A stretch of 34,627 bases of DNA. It comes from JACJWR01 sp964556255. Its GTDB lineage: Bacteria > Actinomycetota > Actinomycetes > S36-B12 > UBA10799. Position numbers and translations under genes: made by a program. Positions 15,576 through 23,280 of the stretch are shown here, in pieces; position 1 is the first letter of the stretch, and each line of letters begins with the position of its first letter. Below the pieces are notes generated by a model. It worked only from the letters and a program-made list of their open reading frames with translations, had not been told where the DNA came from and ran no database searches. Where the stretch lies: NCBI GenBank assembly GCA_964556255.1, contig CAZKVQ010000032.1:1-34627 (forward strand), read 5' to 3'.

Positions 15576-16841
15576 ATGACAGCAGAACTGGTACCTCCCG
15601 CTGAAGGTTCCACCGGGGCGTGGTCGTTGCCCAAAGACCTGTCGTCGTCCTCGACTCAGGCCAACGACCCCGTCAGACGTGTTGACCTGGAGATAGTGAT
15701 CCCGGTCTACAACGAGGAGGCTGGACTCGACGCGAGCGTGCGTCGCCTGTTGGCGCATCTGGCCACCATCCCGTTCAGCTCCCGGGTGGTGATCGCCGAC
15801 AACGCCAGCACCGATGCCACCCTGGCGGTGGCTCGAGGTTTGGCCGCTGAGTTCCCCTCCCGCGTGGCCGTGCTGCATCTGGATCTCAAGGGACGGGGTC
15901 GCGCCCTGCGCACCGCGTGGTCGGGGGCGGACGCCGAGGTCGTGGCGTATATGGACGTCGACCTCTCCACCGATCTGGAGGCCCTTCTGCCGTTAGTTGC
16001 CCCGTTGCTCTCCGGCCACAGCGATGTGGCCATCGGCACAAGGCTGGCCAAGGGCTCCAGGGTCGTTCGCGGCCCGCGGCGGGAGTTCATCTCGCGCACC
16101 TACAACTTCATGCTCCGCACCGCCATGGGAGCGAGTTTCACCGACGCCCAGTGCGGTTTCAAGGCCGTCCGGGCCGACAGGGCCGCAGAGCTGCTGCCGC
16201 TGGTCAGCGACAACGAATGGTTCTTCGATACCGAACTGCTGCTGGTGGCCGAGCGCGCGGGCCTGCGCATCCATGAAGTCCCGGGGGGCTGGGTCGACGA
16301 CCCCGACTCCCGCGTGGACATCGCCGCCACCGCCAAGGCGGACATCCGGGGCATGGCCCGACTTGCCCGCGGCTTCGCAAACGGCAGCATCCCGCTGGAT
16401 CAGATCCGGGCACGGCCGGAGATTGAACCCGAGGCCGACCGGTCGTTGCTGGGCGAAGTCGTGCGCTTCGCCATCGTCGGCGTGGCCTCGACGGCTCTGT
16501 TCGCGGGACTGTTCCTCGTCTTTCGTGAGTTTGCGGGACCGCTCGCCGCCAACATCGCTGCTTTGCTGCTGGCAACCGTTGCCAACACCGCGGTCAACCG
16601 ACGCTTCACTTTCGGACTGCGGTCCCGGCGGGGCGCGGTGAAGCACCAGGCCCAGGGATTCGCCGTCCTAGGGATCGCCCTCGCCATCACCTCCGGGGCG
16701 CTGCTGCTCCTGCACGCCTTCGCACCAGGCACCTCCCGCGGTGCCGAACTCGTGGTCCTGACGGCTGCGAATCTGCTCGCGACAATCGTTCGTTTCCTGC
16801 TGTTCCGCTCATGGGTCTTCAACCGAAAGGCGCGATCATGA
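15576..16841 (+). CDS. GT2 glycosyltransferase-GtrA fusion (YkcC-like)
   Basis: A 421-residue two-domain protein. Residues about 37-260 are a GT-A fold GT2 domain of the polyprenyl-phosphate sugar synthase type: EIVIPVYNEEAGLDASVRRL, ADNASTDATLAVARGLA, the metal-binding DVD at 127-129 (YMDVDLSTDLEALL), then GSRVVRGPRREFISRTYNFM and TDAQCGFKAVRADRA. Residues about 288-418 are a GtrA-like four-helix membrane domain (VVRFAIVGVASTALFAGLFL, TVANTAVNRRFTFG), a fold linked to flipping lipid-linked sugars. I infer that it makes and helps translocate polyprenyl-phosphate-linked sugar for the GT39 enzyme encoded next. That gene starts inside this stop codon (ATGA at 16838-16841). First gene of the GT/two-component operon, under box A. 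Confidence 0.93.
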   Translation: MTAELVPPAEGSTGAWSLPKDLSSSSTQANDPVRRVDLEIVIPVYNEEAGLDASVRRLLAHLATIPFSSRVVIADNASTDATLAVARGLAAEFPSRVAVLHLDLKGRGRALRTAWSGADAEVVAYMDVDLSTDLEALLPLVAPLLSGHSDVAIGTRLAKGSRVVRGPRREFISRTYNFMLRTAMGASFTDAQCGFKAVRADRAAELLPLVSDNEWFFDTELLLVAERAGLRIHEVPGGWVDDPDSRVDIAATAKADIRGMARLARGFANGSIPLDQIRARPEIEPEADRSLLGEVVRFAIVGVASTALFAGLFLVFREFAGPLAANIAALLLATVANTAVNRRFTFGLRSRRGAVKHQAQGFAVLGIALAITSGALLLLHAFAPGTSRGAELVVLTAANLLATIVRFLLFRSWVFNRKARS

Positions 16842-19003
16842 CTTCGCAGACCACCCTCCCGAACGCGACCCCGACTGCCGCACCCATTGCGCAGCCCGAT
16901 TGGCGCGCGGCGGCACCGAAAGATGCCGACTTCGTCGGCCGGGACCCGCGCTGGACCCGCTGGGCGATCTGGGTCCTGTTGGCCGCCACGGCGGTGCTGT
17001 ACCTCTGGGCGCTGGACAAGTCCGGCTGGGGCAACAGCTTCTACTCCGCCGCGGTGCAGGCCGGGACCCAGAGCTGGAAGGCTTTCTTCTTCGGTTCCTC
17101 CGACGCCGCCAACTCGATCACGGTCGACAAACCTCCCCTGAGTCTGTGGGCGATGGTTCTTTCGGCTCGGATATTCGGGCTCAACTACTGGAGCGTGCTG
17201 GCGCCGCAGGCCCTTATGGGCGTCGCGAGTGTAGGGATGCTCTACCTCGGTGTGAAGCGCTGGTACGGGCGGGTGGCAGGTCTCATCGCCGGCGCCGCCT
17301 TCGCCCTCACCCCGGTGGCGGTTCTGATGTTCCGCTACAACAATCCGGACGCGCTGTTGGTCCTGCTGCTTGTCTGCGCGGCCTACGCCGTGATTCGAGC
17401 AACCGAAAAGGCCTCCCCGCTGTGGCTCGCGTTGGCCGGCGCCCTGGTGGGATTGGGTTTCCTGACCAAGATGGGGCAGGCCTTCCTGGTGCTCCCGGCC
17501 TTCCTGCTGGTGTACCTGATCGGCGCTCCGACGGGTCTGGCCAAACGCATCCGGGACCTGCTGATCGCATTCGTGGCGATGGTCATCGCGGGCGGCTGGT
17601 GGGTGGCGATTGTGGAGCTGATGCCGGCATCGTCGCGACCCTACATCGGCGGTTCGCAGACCAACAGCATCGTCGACCTAATCATGAGCTACAACGGCGT
17701 CGGACGGCTCACCGGCAACGAGACCGGAGCAGTCTCCCCCGGCCGCCAGGGAATGGCGGAAATGCTCGGCGGCGGCGCCCAAGGTGGCGCCCCCGGCGGC
17801 GGTGGCCCGGGCGGTGGGCCTGGCGGATTCGGCGGCTCGGCGGGCCTCACCCGGCTGTTCTCCTACGACTGGGCCGGTCAGATTGCCTGGCTGCTACCGG
17901 CGGCGGCGATCCTGCTGGTCGCCGGAATCGTTCTAACCCGGGGTCAGTCGCGCACCGGTCGGTTGCGTGCGGGGTTGATTCTCTGGGGTGGCTGGGCGCT
18001 GGTCACCTGGGCGACCTTCTCCTTCGCCAGTGGCATCATCCACCAGTACTACGCAATCGCCCTTGCGCCGGCACTCGCCGCGCTTGTCGCTATCGGATCG
18101 GTCCTGCTATGGCGTCGACGCGACAACGCGGCCGCGCGCTGGACCCTGGCCGGCACCCTGGCAGTCACCAGCGGCTACGCGATGTGGTTGCTCGTGCTGG
18201 CCGGAGGGGTCTACAGCCTGCTCGGCGCGGTGACCGTGGCGCTCGGGTTGAGCGCCGCCGTACTGATCGGTCTGGGCGTCACCAACACGCTTCGGATTGG
18301 CGGCATCGTCGCCGGGGTGGGGATAGTCGCGGCCCTGATCGGGCCTGCGGCGTTCGCCGCCCAGACAGTCTCATCACCGCATTCAGGTGGCATCGTCACC
18401 GCCGGGCCCAGCATCGGCGGTTCGCGAGGTGGACCGGGTGGCATGGGTGGCCCAGGGGGCATGGGTGGTCCCGGTGGCCCTGGCGGACCCGGTGGACAGA
18501 CCGGCGCCAATGGTGGCCAGACATCCGCCGGTGCCCCCGGAGCGGCGCCTGGCTCGTCGTCCCAGGGGACCACTAAGGGCGGAAACAACAACGGTCCCGG
18601 GAACCTGCTCAACGCCCCTGAAGTGAGCAGTGAACTGGTAAGCGTGCTCACCAAGGATGCCGACAAGTACACCTGGATCGCGGCAGGGGTCGGATCCATG
18701 AATACCGCCGGCTATCAGCTGGCCACCGGCCACTCGGTCATGCCGGTCGGGGGCTTCAACGGGACAGATCCGTCGCCCACCGTGGATGAGTTCAAAGCGC
18801 TCGTCGCGGCGGGCAAGATCCACTACTGGATCGGCGGTGGCGGCTTCGGCCCAGGTATGAACGGCAGCTCCAGTAGCGGCGAGATCAACACCTGGGTGAG
18901 TGAGAACTTCAAGGCCACGACGGTTGACGGGGTCACCCTGTACGACCTGACAAGTCCGACAGCGAACTCAACGGACACCGGCGCCACTTCCAACACGGCA
19001 TGA
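16838..19003 (+). CDS. GT39 glycosyltransferase, YkcB/ArnT-like, with Gly-rich tracts
   Basis: A 721-residue GT-C membrane glycosyltransferase of the dolichyl-phosphate-mannose mannosyltransferase/ArnT class. After a cytosolic N-terminus and TM1, the first loop carries Asp60 (ALDKSGWGNSFYSAAVQAG) and the DKPPLSLW motif (97-104), typical of enzymes taking sugar from a polyprenyl phosphate on the outer face. About 11-13 TM segments follow. A Gly/Pro tract (about 310-335) is inserted in one outer loop, and a collagen-like GGPGG/GMGGPGG tract (about 526-560) links the last TM to a C-terminal soluble domain. The latter (about 588-700, KYTWIAAGVGSMNTAGYQLA and IHYWIGGGGFGPG) resembles the YkcA/B C-terminal domain. 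The acceptor is unknown. The gene overlaps the GT2 gene by ATGA and is followed after 7 nt by the response regulator gene. Confidence 0.92.
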   Translation: MTSQTTLPNATPTAAPIAQPDWRAAAPKDADFVGRDPRWTRWAIWVLLAATAVLYLWALDKSGWGNSFYSAAVQAGTQSWKAFFFGSSDAANSITVDKPPLSLWAMVLSARIFGLNYWSVLAPQALMGVASVGMLYLGVKRWYGRVAGLIAGAAFALTPVAVLMFRYNNPDALLVLLLVCAAYAVIRATEKASPLWLALAGALVGLGFLTKMGQAFLVLPAFLLVYLIGAPTGLAKRIRDLLIAFVAMVIAGGWWVAIVELMPASSRPYIGGSQTNSIVDLIMSYNGVGRLTGNETGAVSPGRQGMAEMLGGGAQGGAPGGGGPGGGPGGFGGSAGLTRLFSYDWAGQIAWLLPAAAILLVAGIVLTRGQSRTGRLRAGLILWGGWALVTWATFSFASGIIHQYYAIALAPALAALVAIGSVLLWRRRDNAAARWTLAGTLAVTSGYAMWLLVLAGGVYSLLGAVTVALGLSAAVLIGLGVTNTLRIGGIVAGVGIVAALIGPAAFAAQTVSSPHSGGIVTAGPSIGGSRGGPGGMGGPGGMGGPGGPGGPGGQTGANGGQTSAGAPGAAPGSSSQGTTKGGNNNGPGNLLNAPEVSSELVSVLTKDADKYTWIAAGVGSMNTAGYQLATGHSVMPVGGFNGTDPSPTVDEFKALVAAGKIHYWIGGGGFGPGMNGSSSSGEINTWVSENFKATTVDGVTLYDLTSPTANSTDTGATSNTA

Positions 19004-19010
19004 TGGCTCC

Positions 19011-19733
19011 ATGAATCCGGTGGCCACTGGCGAGCAGGCGGGCGGAACGGCCCGCCTGCTCGTCGCCGACGATGAGCCGACGATCCTGGAGTTGTTGTCG
19101 GCGAGTCTTCGGTATGCGGGCTTCGATGTGGTGACTGCGGCTGACGGCAACGAGGCCTTGACGATGGCTCGGGCCCAACGGCCCGACGCCCTGGTACTCG
19201 ATGTGATGATGCCCGGACTTGACGGCTTCGAGGTGGTGCGCCGGCTGCGCAACGAGGGCTCCACAGCCCCCGTGCTCTTCCTCACCGCCCGTGATTCCAC
19301 CGAGGACAAGGTGCGCGGGCTCACCGTCGGCGGTGACGACTACGTCACCAAGCCCTTCAGTTTGGAGGAGGTCATCGCCCGAATCCGGGCGCTGCTGCGA
19401 CGCGCCGGGACGCTCACGCCGGCGCCGTCGACGATGCTGAGCGTGGGCGACATCGACATGGACGAGGACCGTCACGAAGTACTCAAGGCCGGCGAGCCGG
19501 TGAACCTGTCCCCAACCGAGTACAACCTGCTGCGGCTCTTCATGCGCAACCCGGATCGGGTATTGAGCAAGGCGGTGATCCTGGACCAGGTCTGGGACTA
19601 TGACTTCGGCGGCGATGCGAGCATCGTGGAGTCCTACGTGTCCTACCTCCGCCGCAAGGTAGACACCTCCGAACCGCGCATGATCCAAACTGTGCGCGGC
19701 GTGGGCTACTCCCTCAGACCGCCGAGGGGGTAG
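19011..19733 (+). CDS. OmpR/PhoB-family response regulator
   Basis: A 240-residue two-domain regulator. The receiver domain (about 15-128) has the acidic pair in ADDEPTILELL, phospho-acceptor Asp64 (LVLDVMMPG), switch Thr92 (LFLTARD) and Lys114 (DYVTKPFSLEE). The winged-helix DNA-binding domain (about 142-238) has LSPTEYNLLRLFMRNPDRVL, ILDQVWDYDF, VESYVSYLRRKVD and the terminal IQTVRGVGYSLRPP. It starts 7 nt after the GT39 stop and the kinase gene follows 6 nt after its own stop, so all four genes look co-transcribed. I infer that it binds the 11-bp direct repeats before 15576 and 23281, giving autoregulation. Confidence 0.97.
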   Translation: MNPVATGEQAGGTARLLVADDEPTILELLSASLRYAGFDVVTAADGNEALTMARAQRPDALVLDVMMPGLDGFEVVRRLRNEGSTAPVLFLTARDSTEDKVRGLTVGGDDYVTKPFSLEEVIARIRALLRRAGTLTPAPSTMLSVGDIDMDEDRHEVLKAGEPVNLSPTEYNLLRLFMRNPDRVLSKAVILDQVWDYDFGGDASIVESYVSYLRRKVDTSEPRMIQTVRGVGYSLRPPRG

Positions 19734-19739
19734 CGGTCG

Positions 19740-21221
19740 ATGCGCCCACCGAAGACCCCACTGCGCTTCCGCCTGGTCGCGGCGGTGGTGGTGTTGGTTG
19801 CCGCCGCGCTGACCGTGAGCGGACTGGTTGCCGTCACCTCCCTCCGGGACTACCTGGTAGGGCAGGTGGACCGACAGCTGATCGAGCTGGCCGACAGTCC
19901 AGGCGTCACCGAGCGACCCCCCTCGGACCTGCCGCAGTTCAGCCCCGGGGATAGGAACCCGGGACCCCAACTACCCACCGACTTCTACGTCGGCATCCTC
20001 GACGACAGCGGCGGCGTCATCCGGTCGAACTCGGCGACCGGGGCCGCTGGCCCGGACGTTTCCAGCATCACCGCAGCCAAGGTCCGTTCTGAACAGGGCC
20101 GCCCGTTTTCCGTTCCGGGTCAGAGCGGCGAGCCCGGCTGGCGGGTGGTGGCGACTGCGCGTCAGAACGGCTCCCGGGTGGTTGCCCGCTCCCTCGGCGA
20201 AGTCGACTCGATCGTCGCCCGACTCTCGCTGTTGTTGTTGGGCATCGGGCTGATCGTCCTCGTGATAGTTGCGGTGGTCGGCTACTTCATCGTCCGACGC
20301 AGCCTCGCGCCACTGGTCGAGGTGGAGCGGGCGACGACCGCGATTGCCAACGGTGACTTGTCGCGTCGAGTACCGGCAGCGGACCCGCGCACCGAGGTGG
20401 GCCAGCTATCTGTGGCACTCAATGTGATGCTGATGCGCCTCGAGGCCGCCTTCGCGGCCCGCGAAGCCGCTCTCGGCGAGGCGCAGGCCTCCGAAGCGAG
20501 AATGCGTCAATTCGTCGCCGACGCGAGTCACGAACTCCGCACGCCCTTGACCTCGATACGTGGCCTGGCCGAGCTCTACCGGCAGGGGGCGATCGACGAT
20601 GCCGGCATCGACCGTGCCTTCACCCGGATTGAAGGCGAGGCGACGCGGATGGGCGGGTTGGTGGACGACCTACTGCTGCTTGCCCGCCTCGATCAGCGAC
20701 GTCCTCTTGAACAGCAAGCGGTCGACCTGATCCCGGTGGCCGGAGATACGGTGCACGATGCCCGCGCGGCCCATCCCGACCGCGACATCACCCTGACGGT
20801 CCTCCCCGGTAGCCAGGCACCCATCGTGCTCGGCGACGAGGCGCGGCTACGGCAGGTCGCCGTGAATCTGGTGGGCAATGCGTTGACCCACACCGACGGA
20901 CCGGTCCAGGTCCAGGTGGGCACCACCGCAGGCATTCAGCGCGAGCACGCGGTCCTGGAGGTTCTCGACCACGGCCCCGGGTTGGATGACGAGGCAAAGT
21001 CGCGGGTGTTCGAGCGCTTCTACCGCGCCTCCGCCGACCGCAGCCGCGACCGTGGCGGGGCAGGACTCGGCCTGAGCATCGTCGCGGCGCTCGTGACAGC
21101 ACACGGTGGGAGTATCACCATCCTCGACACCCCTGACGGCGGTGCCACCTTCCGGGTCGAGATTCCGCTGGCCCCTGCCGAAGACAGGGCGCAGGAGCCG
21201 CAACCGACTCCGGGCGGCTAA
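19740..21221 (+). CDS. Sensor histidine kinase, HAMP type
   Basis: A 493-residue membrane kinase. TM1 is about 12-33, a periplasmic-side sensor region of about 125 residues follows (Pro-rich, no recognised domain), then TM2 (about 163-186) and a HAMP domain (RRSLAPLVEVERATTAIANG onward). The dimerisation and phosphotransfer helix has His264 in DASHELRTPLTSIRG. The ATPase domain has the N box VNLVGNALTHT, G1 DHGPGLDD, F box VFERFYRA and G2 GGAGLGLSIV. It pairs with the response regulator encoded immediately upstream; GAGGGGG lies 9 nt before its ATG. Its TAA overlaps the stop of the convergent crotonase gene by 4 nt (CTAA). Confidence 0.96.
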   Translation: MRPPKTPLRFRLVAAVVVLVAAALTVSGLVAVTSLRDYLVGQVDRQLIELADSPGVTERPPSDLPQFSPGDRNPGPQLPTDFYVGILDDSGGVIRSNSATGAAGPDVSSITAAKVRSEQGRPFSVPGQSGEPGWRVVATARQNGSRVVARSLGEVDSIVARLSLLLLGIGLIVLVIVAVVGYFIVRRSLAPLVEVERATTAIANGDLSRRVPAADPRTEVGQLSVALNVMLMRLEAAFAAREAALGEAQASEARMRQFVADASHELRTPLTSIRGLAELYRQGAIDDAGIDRAFTRIEGEATRMGGLVDDLLLLARLDQRRPLEQQAVDLIPVAGDTVHDARAAHPDRDITLTVLPGSQAPIVLGDEARLRQVAVNLVGNALTHTDGPVQVQVGTTAGIQREHAVLEVLDHGPGLDDEAKSRVFERFYRASADRSRDRGGAGLGLSIVAALVTAHGGSITILDTPDGGATFRVEIPLAPAEDRAQEPQPTPGG

Positions 21222-22009
21222 CGTCCCTCGAATTCGGGTGTGCGCCGCTCCCCGAATGCAGCCACGCCTTCCCTGAAGTCCTCGCTTCGCCAGGCCTGCT
21301 GACGCAGCGCGAGAAGCTCAGCGCGCTCCGCCTCATCGGCCGGACGCGACGCCGTCATCGCGGCGAACTGCGCCTTCACCGTCCTCAAGGTCAATGGCGC
21401 CAACTCCGCGATCGTCGCGGCCATGTGCGCAACAACCTCGGTCAGTTCTGCCTCATCCGCCACCAGTCGGTTCACCATCCCCCAGCGGTGGGCGTCCTCA
21501 GCCGACAGCGGCCGCGCGGTCAGGAACATCTCCTTGGCGATGTGGACCGGTAGGGCGGCGAGGAAGGCGGCCACACCGTCGTCGAAATACGGCACCCCCA
21601 GTTTCGCCGGGGTGATCGCAAACGTGGCGTCGTGGCAGGCGACGACCAGGTCCGCCGCCACGACCAGGTTGCACGCAGCTCCCCAGACACTTCCCTCCAC
21701 CGCAGCTATCACCGGGATGGGTCGCCTCGGGAGTCCGGCAAGCAACGACTCCACCGGGTTGTCCCACAGCGCCGGGTCGTCGAAGCCGGCCGCCACTTCG
21801 GACAGGTCATGCCCCGCAGAGAACACCCGGACCCCGGGTTCGGCCCTGATCACGGCCACCCGGGCCGCGTCGCACGCCTCGTCCAAGGCCGACATCAGCT
21901 GCCCGATCATGGCGTTGTTCATCGAATTCAACTTGCCGCTGCGGCGCAACACGATGGTCGCCACACCGCGCTGGATCTCACAGCTGACCAGATCTCTGGA
22001 GGTGTCCAC
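21218..22009 (-). CDS. Crotonase-family protein, methylmalonyl-CoA decarboxylase-like
   Basis: A 263-residue enoyl-CoA hydratase/isomerase-fold enzyme. Landmarks match E. coli methylmalonyl-CoA decarboxylase ScpB (YgfG) rather than plain hydratases: KLNSM, VRVFSAGHDLSEV, EGSVWGAACNLVVAADLVVA, FAITPAKLGVPYFDDG, HIAKEMFLTARPLSAEDA and EDFREGVAAFGERRTPEFEG. His67 and Tyr141 align with the ScpB active-site His66 and Tyr140. The glutamates used by classical hydratases are not at the usual places. The product would be propionyl-CoA. GTG 22009 is chosen as start because a TAGAAT hexamer overlaps the upstream ATG at 22018 and lies 7 nt before the GTG; ATG 22018 would add three residues. No mutase or propionate gene is adjacent, so its pathway here is open. 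Confidence 0.85.
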   Translation of the reverse strand: MDTSRDLVSCEIQRGVATIVLRRSGKLNSMNNAMIGQLMSALDEACDAARVAVIRAEPGVRVFSAGHDLSEVAAGFDDPALWDNPVESLLAGLPRRPIPVIAAVEGSVWGAACNLVVAADLVVACHDATFAITPAKLGVPYFDDGVAAFLAALPVHIAKEMFLTARPLSAEDAHRWGMVNRLVADEAELTEVVAHMAATIAELAPLTLRTVKAQFAAMTASRPADEAERAELLALRQQAWRSEDFREGVAAFGERRTPEFEGR

Positions 22010-22016
22010 GAGCGCC

Positions 22017-22022
22017 ATTCTA
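22017..22022 (-). promoter_or_regulatory. Putative -10 hexamer of the crotonase gene
   Basis: TAGAAT on the minus strand, 7 nt before GTG 22009. It overlaps the ATG at 22018, so if it is used as the -10 the ATG is not in the mRNA. Confidence 0.5.
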
Positions 22023-22124
22023 GGTGGGTGCCCAGACCTGGAGTTCAGCACCGATAGTCGCCAGGCTGGCTGCTACCGGGCCGACGCGCGCATCCCGGTC
22101 ACCCATAACCCGCGCGGTGGCCCC

Positions 22125-22130
22125 TAGCAT
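22125..22130 (+). promoter_or_regulatory. Putative -10 hexamer of the acyltransferase gene
   Basis: TAGCAT followed by 6 nt and GTG 22137, consistent with a leaderless transcript. Confidence 0.5.
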
Positions 22131-22136
22131 CCGGGT

Positions 22137-23174
22137 GTGACGAGGCGGCCAGGTCTGGACGTGTTGCGGGTGACCGCGGTCATCGGCGTCGTCATCATCC
22201 ACGCGATGCGCCCGCTGAGCACCAACCGAACCATCGAGGGATGGCAGGCCGCCTCCGTCATGGATCTGATGTTCGTCTGGGCGGTACCGGTGTTCGTGAT
22301 GATCTCCGGCGCGCTGGTGCTGGATCGATCCGCGCACGCCGCGGGACCCGCGGCGTTCTATCGGCGGCGCTTCGCCCGGATCCTGCCGCCGCTGATCGCC
22401 TGGAACCTGATCTACCTGACCTTCGTCAGGTACACGGTCGAACAGCGTCCGGTGTCGCTGACCGAACTGCGCGTGATGGCTGTGGATGGCAATTTCTATG
22501 GCGCGCTCTGGTTCCTATGGATCATCGTGGGCCTCTACCTGGTCGCACCGATCCTCGCCGCGTTCCTCACCGATGACAGGCGCCGTGCGCTGATCACCGG
22601 GTGGGCTTTCACGGCCTTCACCGCCGCCGTCTTCGTGATGGCCGGGGTGACGCAACTATGGGGGCAGGGACGCCCGGAGGCACTGACGATCCTCACTCAA
22701 TGGTGGCCATTCGTAGGACTCTTCGTGTTGGGGTTGGCCTACCGCGACACCATGCCGCGCAGAGCCAAAGTCGCGGCCTTGACCCTGGCGGGCGTGGCGC
22801 TGCTCGCCCTCGTGGTGTGGCAGTACATCGCGGTACCGCGGGGCTATCTGTTCCAGCTGAGCCAGGTCGCCTACTACGGGGCCGCGGTCATGGTGGCCTC
22901 GGTATGCGTGTTCGTGGTGGGCAACACCGCGGGTACGAAGGTGTTCGGCGGGCCGCGGAGCGGCAGCTCGGCCACCGGCGTCCTGAAGATCCTGGCCGAG
23001 GCGGCTTTCGGGGTTTTCCTCTGCCACCAGCTCATCCTTGCTCTGTTGGTGCGCTACGTGCTGGCACCGGTGTCCTTCTCCAACGCGGTGATCCTGGCGC
23101 TGCTCACCACCATCGGGGCGTTCGCCGTCTCCCTCTCGGCTCGCCTCGTGCCCGGCGTGCGACGGATCTTCTGA
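22137..23174 (+). CDS. Acyltransferase-3 family membrane protein
   Basis: A 345-residue, about ten-TM enzyme of the acyltransferase-3 (OafA/WecH/NolL) family. These transfer acetyl or other acyl groups to extracytoplasmic sugars. The N-terminus shows GLDVLRVTAVIGVVIIHAMR with the conserved Arg11 and His22; then FVWAVPVFVMISGALVL, FYRRRFARILPPLIAWNLIY and GALWFLWIIVGLYLVAPIL. A late helix has EAAFGVFLCHQLIL. GTG 22137 is the start, 6 nt after TAGCAT. It lies between the glycosyltransferase operon and the co-regulated gene at 23281, so it may acylate the same glycan; that is inference from position only, as it lacks the direct-repeat box. Confidence 0.88.
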   Translation: MTRRPGLDVLRVTAVIGVVIIHAMRPLSTNRTIEGWQAASVMDLMFVWAVPVFVMISGALVLDRSAHAAGPAAFYRRRFARILPPLIAWNLIYLTFVRYTVEQRPVSLTELRVMAVDGNFYGALWFLWIIVGLYLVAPILAAFLTDDRRRALITGWAFTAFTAAVFVMAGVTQLWGQGRPEALTILTQWWPFVGLFVLGLAYRDTMPRRAKVAALTLAGVALLALVVWQYIAVPRGYLFQLSQVAYYGAAVMVASVCVFVVGNTAGTKVFGGPRSGSSATGVLKILAEAAFGVFLCHQLILALLVRYVLAPVSFSNAVILALLTTIGAFAVSLSARLVPGVRRIF

Positions 23175-23208
23175 CCGAACAGGTTGGCGCAGGCAACGCT
23201 TACCGAAT

Positions 23209-23261
23209 TCCCAGATTCGTCGCGGCTAATTCCTGCCCCGCTCCCAGGTAACTCCCAGATT
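23209..23261 (+). promoter_or_regulatory. Direct-repeat box B with a third in-phase half-site
   Basis: TCCCAGGTA (23242-23250), 2 nt, TCCCAGATT (23253-23261), again with an 11-bp period and ending 19 nt before the ATG at 23281. A third TCCCAGATT at 23209-23217 lies exactly 33 bp (3 x 11) upstream of the first, on the same DNA face. GATGCT, 6 nt before the ATG, is a weak -10 candidate, as expected for an activator-dependent promoter. Confidence 0.7.
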
Positions 23262-23280
23262 CACAGTCGATGCTCGACCC

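Noticed and set aside
18415..18510. DNA-level short tandem repeats in the GT39 gene, possible minisatellite
   Set aside because: The units are irregular and explained by Gly/Pro codons of the collagen-like tract, though slippage is possible.
16900..18576. A 558-codon open frame inside the GT39 gene
   Set aside because: It is the +2 frame shadow of a high-GC gene, rich in Arg, Gly and Pro with no domain; the overlapping frame has all GT39 motifs.
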